From positions 1-64,000 of the forward strand of contig JADLDI010000091.1 of the NCBI GenBank assembly GCA_020846745.1: a DNA stretch of 64,000 nucleotides. The letters run 5' to 3'. A program made the translations under genes and the position numbers. How positions within the stretch are numbered: position 1 is the first letter of the stretch; every line of letters starts with the position of its first letter. The notes beneath the pieces are model-generated. The model was not told where the DNA came from and searched no databases. It was given only the letters and a program-made list of their open reading frames with translations. Origin of the DNA: Bryobacterales bacterium (GTDB taxonomy: Bacteria; Acidobacteriota; Terriglobia; Bryobacterales; Bryobacteraceae). Below, one piece after another: positions 37,212 to 45,595 of this stretch.

Positions 37212-37240
37212 TTCAAACTAGCGCTGCACGCGAGTACAAA

Positions 37241-38272
37241 CTAGCGTTGCACGCGGCCGGAGCCGCCGCCCTTGAGGAGACCTTCCACCTCGTCGCGGGT
37301 GAAGCGGTTGAAGTCGCCGGGGATGGAGTGCTTGAGGCAACTGGCGGCGACTGCGAACTCAAGAGCGTCCTGACTGGTGGGCAGGTTCATGAGGCCGAAG
37401 ATGAGGCCGGCGCCGAAGCAATCGCCACCGCCGACGCGATCGACAATGTGGGTGATGTCGTAGCGGCGGGACAGCAGGAAGTCCTTACCGTCGTGGTAGC
37501 AGGCAGACCAGCCGTTACGCGAGGCGGAATAGCTTTCGCGCAGAGTGATGGCAATGCCCTTGAGGTTCGGATAGGCGTTGAGGACGGTTTCGGCGAGATT
37601 GCGGTACTCGTTGCGGTCGAGTTCGCCGGAGTGGACGTCGACTTTGGCCTGGAGGCCGAGGGCCGTTTGTACGTCTTCCTCGTTGGCGATGACGAAGTCG
37701 GTGGATTTGACGAGCGACGGCATGACCTCTTTGGCAGCCTTGCCGTACTTCCAGAGGTTCTTGCGATAGTTGAGGTCGACGGAAACGATGGCGCCCTTTG
37801 CTTTGGCGGCCTGGACGGCTTCGACGGCGAGGCCGGCCGCGGACTGGGACAAGGCGGGCGTGATGCCGGTGGTGTGAAACCAGGCAGCGCCGCTGAGGGC
37901 ATCGTCCCAATTCATGTCGCCGGGTTTGGCGAGCGCAATTGCGGAGCCTTCGCGATCGTAGACGACTTTCGAGGGACGCTGGTTCGCACCCGGCTCGACG
38001 AAGTAGATGCCGAAGCGGCCCTTGGACCTAACGATGTGCGGCTCAACGCCGAAGCGGCGCAGTTCCCCGGCGAAGGCATCGACGATGGGGTTGTTGGCCG
38101 GCAGGAACGTGCAATAGCGAGACTGTCCACCGAAGCCCGCGATCGCGACCGCGACGTTGGCTTCACCGCCGCCGAAGGTAGCGACAAACTGCGGCGACTG
38201 AAGAAAGCGCTCAAAGCCCGGAGGGGCCAGGCGCAGCATGATTTCTCCGAAAGTAACAACGAGTTTCGACAT
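37241..38272 (-). CDS. kdgK: 2-keto-3-deoxygluconate kinase (PfkB family)
   Basis: 343 residues of the ribokinase/PfkB fold. The N-terminal signature is FGGGEANVAVAIAGFG near residue 33 and the C-terminal ATP/anion-hole motif is DRVGGGDCFGAGLIFGL near 285, with Gly where many kinases have Ala. The overall pattern (MLRLAPPGFERFLQSPQF and GIYFVEPGANQRPSKVVYDR) matches KDG kinases, which make KDPG for the Entner-Doudoroff split. This fits with the pectate lyase and mannonate dehydratase-like genes at 54-61 kb, though they are not adjacent. It diverges from the haem-binding gene across 81 bases. Confidence 0.88.
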   Translation of the reverse strand: MSKLVVTFGEIMLRLAPPGFERFLQSPQFVATFGGGEANVAVAIAGFGGQSRYCTFLPANNPIVDAFAGELRRFGVEPHIVRSKGRFGIYFVEPGANQRPSKVVYDREGSAIALAKPGDMNWDDALSGAAWFHTTGITPALSQSAAGLAVEAVQAAKAKGAIVSVDLNYRKNLWKYGKAAKEVMPSLVKSTDFVIANEEDVQTALGLQAKVDVHSGELDRNEYRNLAETVLNAYPNLKGIAITLRESYSASRNGWSACYHDGKDFLLSRRYDITHIVDRVGGGDCFGAGLIFGLMNLPTSQDALEFAVAASCLKHSIPGDFNRFTRDEVEGLLKGGGSGRVQR

Positions 38273-38353
38273 GGCGAAGCAATCAGTGTAGCGCTGTCAG
38301 ATGCCAATCGTGTGCCTTTGTCCGATGAAGGCGATGCGATAGGATTTGCTGGA

Positions 38354-41290
38354 ATGTCCCGTGTTCTGCTCGTCGCCTGGTTCTTAGTGGCCGCACCGCT
38401 GGTTGCCCAACTCACGCCGGCACAAACCGCGAAGGGATTGAAGACGGCGCCGGGGTTGGAGACGACGCTGTGGGCGGCGGAGCCGATGATGTCGAACCCG
38501 ACGAGCCTGGACATTGATGAGCGGGGGCGGGTTTGGTACATCGATTCGGTCAACTACCGGCGGAAGCTCAAGAAATTGCCGGATCTGCGAAAGACGGGCG
38601 ACCGGATTGTGATTCTAGAAGATACGAACGGGGACGGGAAAGCGGACCGCAAGAAGATTTTCTACGAGTCGCCGGATTTGCGGACGCCGATGGGAATCGC
38701 GGTGCTGGGGAACCGGGTGTATGTCTCGCAGTCGCCGGATCTGATTCTGTTCACCAAGGACGAGAACGACAATGTGGTGAACCGCGAGGTGCTGCTGACG
38801 GGCTGGCGAGGTGTGGAGCATGACCATGGGTTGCACTCGGTGGCGCTGGGTCCGGATGGTCGGCTGTACTTTAACTCCGGGGACTTAGGGTTTGACGTTA
38901 CCGATAAGTCGGGCAAGCGGTGGGTGAGCAGTAAGCAGGGTCCTTACTATGCGGGCGCGGCATTCCGGATGAACCTGGACGGGTCGGACTTTACGGTGAT
39001 CGGGCATAACTTCCGCAACCCGTATGAGCTGGCGGTGGATTCGTTCGGGGGCGTCTGGCAATCGGACAACGACGATGACGGCAATGCGTGGACGCGGTTC
39101 AATTACGTCCTGCCGTTTGGGAACTTCGGTTATTGGGGACCGGGCGGGAAGGGTTGGCGCGAAGATCGGGGAACGCACTTCCACGAGGAGAATCCGGGTG
39201 TCGTGCCGACGGTAGCGCGGTTGGGGGCGGGGTCGCCGACCGGGCTCCTTATATATGAGGGGAATCTGCTGCCGCCGCAATATCGCGGGCAACCGATCCA
39301 TACGGAAGCGGGTAAGCGCGTGGTGAACTCGTATGCGATTGAGTCTGCCGGCGCGGGTTATAAGCTGACGGTGAATCCACTGATTACGGGCGAGGATCCG
39401 TGGTTCCGGCCGACGGATGCGTCGGTGCACCCGGACGGGTCGGTGTTCGTTGCGGACTGGTACGACCCGACGGTGGGCGGGCACAACATCGGCGACCCGA
39501 ATCGCGGCCGCGTGTATCGGTTAGCGCCGCCGGGGCATAAGGTGTCGCCGGTCCAGTTGGATTTGAGCTCACCGGAAGGGTTGCTGAAGGCGCTGGCTTC
39601 GCCGAATCAGGCGACGCGGTTTGCGGCCTTTTCGAAACTGAAGGCGATGGGCGAGGCTGCGACACCGATATTGCGACGGGCATGGGAGCAGAAGGACGAT
39701 CCGATATTGCGCGCTCGCGCACTGTGGCTCATCCCCGGTAGTTTGCCTGACGCGTATCACGATGACGACGCGCGGTTCCGGCTGCTGGCGGTGCGCGTGG
39801 CGGCGGCGTGGAACCGATTGCCGGAGGCGTATGTGTTGCGGGACGACCGGTCGCCGGCGGTGCGACGGGAGTTGGCGGCGCTGCTGCACGGGGTGGCGGA
39901 ATGGGAGTCGGGTCCGGTGCTGACGGACCTTGCTCGGAAGTGGACGGGGGAGGACCGGTGGTATCTGGAAGCGCTCGGCATCGGGATGCAAGGGGGGATG
40001 CAAGGGATCGAATCGCAGATGTGGGCGCGGTTGCGGAAGGCGCTGCTGGCGGACGATCCACGGCTATTCAAGCTGGCTTGGCGGTTGCGGGTGCCGGAGT
40101 CGCTGCCCTTTTTGGTGTCGGCGATGAAGGCGGGGAACCGGCTGGCGCTGGAGGCGGTGGCGGCTCAACCGTCGGAGGATGCGGCAAAGGCGGTGGCTGA
40201 GCTTGCAGCGGCGGACGGTTCGCCGATGCCGTTGCGGGCGGCGGCGCTGGAGCAGTTCGGAGCACGGGTGTTTAGTGAGTGGGCTCCGTTTCGAGGGTTG
40301 ATCGTGCCGGCAGCGGCGAAAGCTCTTACCACTCCACAGTTAATGAAACCGGCGGTGCGATTAGCGGAGGATTTAGAGGACCCGGCGTTTGCGCCGGCGC
40401 TTGCGCAGGTAGTTACAAGTGCGGGGTTGGATTCGGAAACGCGGGTTGCGGCGATAGCGGCACTAGGGCGGACTAAGTCGGCCGAGGGGGCGAAGGTGCT
40501 GCAGTTATTGGTTGGGAAAGGGGAGTTGGTGCACCGGGTCGCGGCGGTACGGGCTTTGGGTAGTGCACAGGCGCCGGCGATCGAGGCGAGGATGCAGCAG
40601 TTGATCTTGAGCAAGGAGCCGAATGAGCTTCGGAGTGAGGCCCTTCGGATGTTACTCAGAACCCCGTCAGGCGCGACTGCGGTGCTCGATTTGGAGCAGA
40701 AACAGGAGTTACCGGCTGAGTTACGGAACGTGGCGGCTAACCTGCTTTCTCAATCGCGCGATGCCGCCGTGAAGACGAGGGCGGCGAAATTGCTTCCGCC
40801 CGCTGCCACACGGCGCGGCGGAGCGTTGAATGCGCGGAGCGTGGTGGCGCGGCAAGGGGATGCGATGTCGGGGAGAAAGGTGTTCTTCAAGAAAGAGGGC
40901 GCGAACTGCGGCTTGTGTCACGCGGTAGAGGGGACGGAGACCAAAGTGGGTCCGAGCCTGTCTTCGATTGGAGACAAGCTGGGGAAGGACGCGATGCTGG
41001 ACGCTATTCTCAACCCCAGCGCGGGCATAGCACACGAGTTCCAGACATGGTTCTTTGAGACTAAGTCGCAAGGTCAGGTGATCGGGGTGATTGCTCAGGA
41101 GAACGCGCAGCGGGTAACCGTGAAGAACGAGTTAGGCGAAGCAACGTGGATCAAACCCGCGGACATTAGGGACCGGCGCAAGAGTAACCTGTCGATCATG
41201 CCGGAAGATTTGATCGGCAAGATGACGGAGCAGGAGGTGGTCGACTTGCTCGAGTTCCTGAGTACGCTCAAGGAGAGTAAGAAGCGTTAG
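38354..41290 (+). CDS. PVC-type haem-binding dehydrogenase-like protein with HEAT repeats
   Basis: 978 residues from ATG 38354, chosen because a clean signal peptide follows (MSRVLLVAWFLVAAPLVAQ); the frame is open further upstream only because it runs antisense through kdgK. A glucose/sorbosone-dehydrogenase-like propeller (about 35-400; NPTSLDIDERGRVWYID, GLHSVALGPDGRLYFNSGDL) precedes HEAT-type helical repeats (about 400-820) and a C-terminal cytochrome c domain with CGLCH near residue 850 and a distal Met in LSIMPEDL. This is the TIGR02604/TIGR02603 architecture. The likely role is oxidation of a sugar-type substrate outside the cytoplasm. A stump of a second copy lies at 42480. Confidence 0.92.
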   Translation: MSRVLLVAWFLVAAPLVAQLTPAQTAKGLKTAPGLETTLWAAEPMMSNPTSLDIDERGRVWYIDSVNYRRKLKKLPDLRKTGDRIVILEDTNGDGKADRKKIFYESPDLRTPMGIAVLGNRVYVSQSPDLILFTKDENDNVVNREVLLTGWRGVEHDHGLHSVALGPDGRLYFNSGDLGFDVTDKSGKRWVSSKQGPYYAGAAFRMNLDGSDFTVIGHNFRNPYELAVDSFGGVWQSDNDDDGNAWTRFNYVLPFGNFGYWGPGGKGWREDRGTHFHEENPGVVPTVARLGAGSPTGLLIYEGNLLPPQYRGQPIHTEAGKRVVNSYAIESAGAGYKLTVNPLITGEDPWFRPTDASVHPDGSVFVADWYDPTVGGHNIGDPNRGRVYRLAPPGHKVSPVQLDLSSPEGLLKALASPNQATRFAAFSKLKAMGEAATPILRRAWEQKDDPILRARALWLIPGSLPDAYHDDDARFRLLAVRVAAAWNRLPEAYVLRDDRSPAVRRELAALLHGVAEWESGPVLTDLARKWTGEDRWYLEALGIGMQGGMQGIESQMWARLRKALLADDPRLFKLAWRLRVPESLPFLVSAMKAGNRLALEAVAAQPSEDAAKAVAELAAADGSPMPLRAAALEQFGARVFSEWAPFRGLIVPAAAKALTTPQLMKPAVRLAEDLEDPAFAPALAQVVTSAGLDSETRVAAIAALGRTKSAEGAKVLQLLVGKGELVHRVAAVRALGSAQAPAIEARMQQLILSKEPNELRSEALRMLLRTPSGATAVLDLEQKQELPAELRNVAANLLSQSRDAAVKTRAAKLLPPAATRRGGALNARSVVARQGDAMSGRKVFFKKEGANCGLCHAVEGTETKVGPSLSSIGDKLGKDAMLDAILNPSAGIAHEFQTWFFETKSQGQVIGVIAQENAQRVTVKNELGEATWIKPADIRDRRKSNLSIMPEDLIGKMTEQEVVDLLEFLSTLKESKKR

Positions 41291-41444
41291 TCAAGCTCTA
41301 TTGTCTAACGCGGTGTTCATTTGCGGAACGTCCTATTCGCTGTTCGGACGCACCCAAATCCATCGCCCGTTTCCATGACATTTCATTGATACCAGGCTGA
41401 TCAAAGGAGGATTGCCTCACACCGAAACAGACTCTATACTCCGA

Positions 41445-41748
41445 ATGGCAATGTTGTTTCGGCTTGCTTTGCTGAGTGTGGGGCTGGCGCTCGGGGTGGG
41501 GCTGTGCGCGCGCATTTACTGGCCGGCCACCACAGGCGACGGGCGCACGGTCTACTTTGCGGCTTCCGGGGTTTTGCGGCCTCGGGGATCTACCGAAGGC
41601 TTTCGCACCGGGGTTCGTAGGCGTCTACCAAATCGATCTCCGCATTCCACCGGATTGGAACGAACCGGAGTTCCACGGTTACTGTACTCTCGCCGAAGGC
41701 CAGATAACTCTCCACTTCAGCCTGCCACCGCTGCCCGTCCGTCCGTAA
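41445..41748 (+). pseudogene. Frameshifted remnant of a TIGR03437-domain protein
   Basis: The ATG at 41445 begins a signal peptide (MLFRLALLSVGLALGVGLCA) and a strand ending VYFAASGVLRPRG. The continuation is in the next frame: LPKAFAPGFVGVYQIDLRIP and the final strand ITLHFSLPPLPVRP, stopping at 41746-41748. The APGFVGVYQ segment is the hallmark of the Solibacter C-terminal domain TIGR03437. The frame changes near 41580-41600. Middle domains are missing compared with ordinary family members, so the gene is both shortened and frameshifted. Confidence 0.65.
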
Positions 41749-41887
41749 TCACTTTCGAGCGCAGCATTCAGCCTGGACAATTTCATCAAAACGCCAGTTG
41801 AATTCGCTTGACTTACTCAGAAATTGTGGGTACGATCGTAATTTGAATGGAGACGTGTATCCACGTCCCACTCACTCGACTCGAAAA

Positions 41888-41913
41888 GGACCGCCGTCAC
41901 GCGGTCCTTTTTT
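41888..41913 (+). terminator. Rho-independent terminator
   Basis: GGACCGC (41888-41894) pairs with GCGGTCC (41901-41907) around a 6-base loop and is followed by six Ts. A smaller hairpin, GACGTG-TATC-CACGTC, sits just upstream at 41852-41867. No gene is recognised directly before it, so it may end the TIGR03437 remnant transcript or a small RNA. Confidence 0.75.
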
Positions 41914-41976
41914 GTTTGTGGCCTGCCTCGCGCCACCCTCTACCGACTTTTACTTCCGCAAAAGGAGCGTCAGACA

Positions 41977-42407
41977 ATGCCCAAGCAAACCGGACCTCGC
42001 ACCGGCGAACGCAAGTCCGCCTCGTCTCAGAATAGTAGGCAGCATGGGTTGTCTACAGCGAACATCATCGTCTCCGTCGAAGAACAGCCCTTCTTCGACC
42101 AAATGGAAGCCGAATTACGAGACGAAATCCAACCCGCGGGCCCGCTCGAAGACTTGGCCTTTCGCCGCCTAACCAACGCCACTTGGCAAATGGAGAGATC
42201 CAACTCGAAACCCTCCAACTCGAAAAACAGATCCGCGACCTCGGCGCCATCCCCATCGCCAAATCAACAACTTGCGAGACGAAATCCCCCCAGAACCCGG
42301 AGCGTAAACCACGGGTTGCCGCTACCCCCGCCTCGCACCTCGTTGACCCAATCCTTTCAGCACTTTGCGAAACGAAATCCCCCCAGATCTACAATCAGGC
42401 CGCGTGA
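41977..42407 (+). pseudogene. Frameshifted member of the multicopy 'NSRxHGL' hypothetical family
   Basis: The ATG at 41977 follows AAAGGAG (41960-41966) and encodes a typical N-terminus of this family: GPRTGERKSASSQNSRQHGL, then EDLAFRRLTNATWQMER. Near 42187-42195 the natural continuation shifts frame: the second frame reads IQLETLQLEKQIRDLGAIPI and ends CETKSPQIYNQAA at 42405-42407. The C-terminal tail is built from the dispersed GCGAAACGAA unit. I know the family as an abundant, uncharacterised multicopy group in Acidobacteria and Planctomycetes. Function is unknown. Confidence 0.65.
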
Positions 42408-42470
42408 CCGCAATCCTAGCGGCCGTTCCCATCCAAGTTCTTTGAAATCAACATAGTGCGAAACGAAATA
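42271..42470. repeat. Dispersed GCGAAACGAA repeat, right cluster
   Basis: Copies are at about 42272-42292 (TTGCGAGACGAAATCCCCCCA), 42349-42386 (the extended form ending GCGAAACGAAATCCCCCCAG) and 42454-42470 (TAGTGCGAAACGAAATA). They form the tail of the NSRxHGL gene and its flank, and they match the left cluster at 33.0-33.3 kb. Confidence 0.75.
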
Positions 42471-42479
42471 GCGCCTTGA

Positions 42480-42521
42480 GTGGAGTTCCTGACCACGCTG
42501 AAAGACAGCCAGAAGCGTTAG
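42480..42521 (+). pseudogene. 3' stump of a second haem-binding dehydrogenase gene
   Basis: The 13 codons plus stop read VEFLTTLKDSQKR. The last codons of the intact gene, ending at 41290, read LEFLSTLKESKKR. Over the 39 bases from GAGTTC to TAG, 32 are identical and the changes keep the protein similar. This is what remains of a tandem paralogue whose body was lost. The end overlaps by 4 bases the stop of the convergent gene at 42518. Confidence 0.7.
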
Positions 42522-45505
42522 TTCGCGTAGACGTATGTCCTGCCCTTAGGCACTGGCTGGAATTGCTGCCAGCCGGGGTTCGGAGATTGCGTGGGTACCT
42601 TGCCCAGGTTGTCGCCGTCTGGGTCGTAGGCTGTCAAGGTACCGCCTGCTGGGGCTTTGAAGCCGATCCGGTTGTTGCCATAGAGGTCGATTAGTTCGCT
42701 GACGCCCGTGCCCTTTTGCCGCATGACGACTGATCCGGTAGCGCCGAGGTTGCCGTATTCGGTCCACTGGCCGCGGCCATCGAGGAACTCGTAGCCAGTG
42801 GAGGCCACGTGGTCGATGCGGCGGCCGGCGATGTTGGCAGAGAGTTCGTAGAAGCCGTTTGATGGATTGTAGACGAGCCAGCCGGAAGCCGGCAGGTCGA
42901 CGGATTGGCCGCGGTGATCTTTGACGGTCCAGTTGCCTGATTGGCCACGGTTGACGTACACCTCGGTCCCGTTCTCGTAGCTCACGTGGAGCCGTGAGTC
43001 TTCGATGGCTCTGTTCGCGTGGGCTTCGCTTGCGGTGTACCACTTCCCGGGGACGTCAGGTGAGGCGAATTCGATTTTACGGGGACGGACGAAGGCGTAC
43101 TGCTGTTGTAACTGCTGCATCATGTAATAGGACCGGGTCATGGCTTCGACGCCGAACTCGGTGGACTGGTCGAATTCGTTGACCAGCCATCCCATGTTGC
43201 CGTAAGCGATGGATGTGGAGAGGAACAGGTCAACATAGTCGCGGCGTTTGGGGGAGTCGCGCCATTTCTTGTCGATCTGTTCGAGATAGTAGAACGTGTA
43301 GCCCATGCCGTAACTGGCTTCAAGCGGGTGGATCTTGTGCAGCATGAAAGCTACGTCGAGGGGGTGAGTTAGCAGGTTGACTTTGGTGTAAACCCAGCCG
43401 TAGTCGCCGGAATCGAGGCCGGCATAGAGCCATTGGTAGGTGGCCTCGGACTGTGTGGGTCCGTAGACATGCTGATCGTTCAGGAGCACCTGGCCGTAGG
43501 CGTAGAATGTGGCCGCGAAAGTGCCAGCACCGGGCACTCGGGCGTCGTAATCGGTGTTATCCCAGGGAGCAATGGCCGTGTGCACGTCGGTGTACGACAT
43601 CTTGACGCCGAACTTCTCCTTGATGCGCTTGGCGTAGTATTCGTCGAACTCGACAGCTTTGGCCGGTTTGAGGCGATAGTTGCGGGGCCAGGCACGACGC
43701 CATTCGCCATCAGGACCACGAATGACATGGTCGGGGTTCCAGTTGGTGTTGACCGTGCAGAAGTCGGTGTAGTTACTGTAGACGCCTTGGAGCCAACCGA
43801 GTCCGTTCTGAACGCGGATGTACCACTGCAGCATGGCGTCGCCACCCTTGAGGGGCGAGGCGTTCAGCTTCATGGTGTTACTGTCGCCTTCGTCGCGCCA
43901 GGTCACTTCGTGGCTATGCTGCATGATCTTATCGATACCGTAGGCGCGAATAGCTTGGGAGCGTCGATGATCGTCTGGGAAGCTTTGGGGTTCGGTGACG
44001 GTCCAGAGGACTTCGCGGCCTTCCTGCTGCCGCAGCGATGGCGGATTGTCGATGGTGGGCAGGACTTCTTCATAGACCGGTGACGCAGTTACGAAGATAC
44101 GTTCAAATAACGTGTTACGGGAGCCATCGGTCTTCGCCAGGTAGCGCATGCCGCCGTTGAGTTCGGCAGTGTCAGGGGTTAGTTTGGGCGCGGTGGCGGC
44201 GTACGCTTCAGAGGCATTGGAGCGGTACCAGTCGAACCAGACGGAGGCGAATAGAGGTTTCGCGCCGTTGGCGGCGAGTAACACACGAGGGTTCGAGCGG
44301 GCGTAGGTGAGATAGGGAATGGTGATGAGACGGGGATCGGTGAGTCCGGCGGCATGGCCGAAGCGGAGTTCAACGGCTTCTCCGCCTTCGCAGAGGGCGT
44401 CCACGACGAGCGACTTCTGCCAGAGGCGCAGTTCGTACTCGACGATACGGGAGCCAAGTTGGAACTTGGACCTTACGCCGTTGGCGGATACAGCGGCCGA
44501 GATCAGCTGGCCTTCCGCTACGCGGCCCTCTGGTGTATCCGTGAACCGCACGCCGCCGTCCTGCATGGGGCGAAACGCTCGGCCGCCGTTCACCGAGGCA
44601 TCGATTTCCGCCAGTGAACCGGAGCGCGGACGGTAAGTGTAGATAACCGTGGCGTCGCGCGCCTGGTAGCGCAGTTCGAACTGGGTGGGGCTTAGTTCGC
44701 GGACGGTGACTTTAAAGTCGCGCTCGAAGTTAGTGGGCAGGATTGTTTCTTCCCGCGTGGGAAACGGGAGTGTACCTTCGCCGGTGTTGACGCCGGCGAT
44801 CTGGCCGCGCCAGGGTTTCAGGTTCCGGCGTGGTTGGGGCTTGAGGTTCAGCGGATTCAGGTCTTCCTTATAAACGGCGAGCGAATCGCAGAAGAACGGG
44901 CGCAGTTCGGTGTTCTTGGCCTTGGCGATTTCGATGCCGGATATCGACGCCGGAAGGGCGATCTGATTCAGGACGCTGGCAGGCACTTTGCGGTGTATCA
45001 GCCACCATTGCTTCCACTGGACGCTGGTCAGTTCCACGCGAAATTCCTTACCGCGCGCGTCGGTGAGCCACACGGCGATCTCCGCGGCGGGTGTCGTTTT
45101 GTCTTCCACCCAGCTCCAGCGGTTTCCGTAACCCCAGAGGTCGATCGAGTCGAATGCACCTGGGATCGGGATGGGCTTGGGCGGGCGCGCCACGACGCGG
45201 CTGGCGTCGCTTGTGCCGGAATAGAGGAACTTGGCCACGTGCTGTCCCCATAACTGCTGTTCGCGGCTGCGGCGGAGTTCGCCTTTCGCGCCATCGTACA
45301 GGTCCAGATTCCATCCGCGCAGGTCCTCGAAGTCGATGAGGGTGTGAGGGTCTTCCTGGCGCTGGGTCCAGGTGAACTCGTAGGGCTGCTGGCCGACCTG
45401 CTGCCAGAGTTCGATGTCGTTGACGACGGGGATGGTGCGGTCGAGGGCGGCTTGGCCCACAGAGAGGGAGAAGACAAGGAGAAATAGAAGACAGGTAAGG
45501 GTCAT
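42518..45505 (-). CDS. Large secreted protein resembling GH101/GH129-type glycosidases
   Basis: 995 residues with a signal peptide (about 1-19, ending VGQA). The N-terminal 240 residues look like a carbohydrate-binding beta sandwich (FEDLRGWNLDLYDGAKGELR, FDSIDLWGYGNRWSW). A sugar-mutarotase-like beta domain (about 260-420) is followed by a likely TIM-barrel section (about 520-780) with MSYTDVHTAIAPWDNTDYDA near residue 631, a segment that resembles the catalytic region of retaining endo-alpha-GalNAc-type enzymes. The C-terminus is beta-rich. The fold assignment comes from these local resemblances only. The upstream region has a 12-bp tandem repeat. The sugar-isomerase gene and sdh genes lie upstream on the same strand. 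Confidence 0.7.
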   Translation of the reverse strand: MTLTCLLFLLVFSLSVGQAALDRTIPVVNDIELWQQVGQQPYEFTWTQRQEDPHTLIDFEDLRGWNLDLYDGAKGELRRSREQQLWGQHVAKFLYSGTSDASRVVARPPKPIPIPGAFDSIDLWGYGNRWSWVEDKTTPAAEIAVWLTDARGKEFRVELTSVQWKQWWLIHRKVPASVLNQIALPASISGIEIAKAKNTELRPFFCDSLAVYKEDLNPLNLKPQPRRNLKPWRGQIAGVNTGEGTLPFPTREETILPTNFERDFKVTVRELSPTQFELRYQARDATVIYTYRPRSGSLAEIDASVNGGRAFRPMQDGGVRFTDTPEGRVAEGQLISAAVSANGVRSKFQLGSRIVEYELRLWQKSLVVDALCEGGEAVELRFGHAAGLTDPRLITIPYLTYARSNPRVLLAANGAKPLFASVWFDWYRSNASEAYAATAPKLTPDTAELNGGMRYLAKTDGSRNTLFERIFVTASPVYEEVLPTIDNPPSLRQQEGREVLWTVTEPQSFPDDHRRSQAIRAYGIDKIMQHSHEVTWRDEGDSNTMKLNASPLKGGDAMLQWYIRVQNGLGWLQGVYSNYTDFCTVNTNWNPDHVIRGPDGEWRRAWPRNYRLKPAKAVEFDEYYAKRIKEKFGVKMSYTDVHTAIAPWDNTDYDARVPGAGTFAATFYAYGQVLLNDQHVYGPTQSEATYQWLYAGLDSGDYGWVYTKVNLLTHPLDVAFMLHKIHPLEASYGMGYTFYYLEQIDKKWRDSPKRRDYVDLFLSTSIAYGNMGWLVNEFDQSTEFGVEAMTRSYYMMQQLQQQYAFVRPRKIEFASPDVPGKWYTASEAHANRAIEDSRLHVSYENGTEVYVNRGQSGNWTVKDHRGQSVDLPASGWLVYNPSNGFYELSANIAGRRIDHVASTGYEFLDGRGQWTEYGNLGATGSVVMRQKGTGVSELIDLYGNNRIGFKAPAGGTLTAYDPDGDNLGKVPTQSPNPGWQQFQPVPKGRTYVYAN

Positions 45506-45530
45506 TTCTGGACCTGCTTATCTTCTACTT

Positions 45531-45554
45531 TCGCACGTACTGTCGCACGTACTG
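45531..45554. repeat. 12-bp tandem repeat upstream of the secreted glycosidase-like gene
   Basis: TCGCACGTACTG occurs twice in tandem (45531-45542, 45543-45554) and a third partial copy, TCGCAT, follows. It lies 26-50 bases upstream of the minus-strand start at 45505, where an operator would be expected. The unit contains the small palindrome ACGT. Confidence 0.6.
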
Positions 45555-45595
45555 TCGCATGGGCTGGGCTCTTGCGCCGCATCAGCGGGCAGCGG

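Noticed and set aside
37247..38353. Long upstream extension of the haem-binding gene
   Set aside because: It runs antisense through kdgK and precedes a clear signal peptide at 38354.
41820..41887. Possible tRNA before the terminator at 41888
   Set aside because: No cloverleaf, anticodon arm or T-loop consensus could be fitted.
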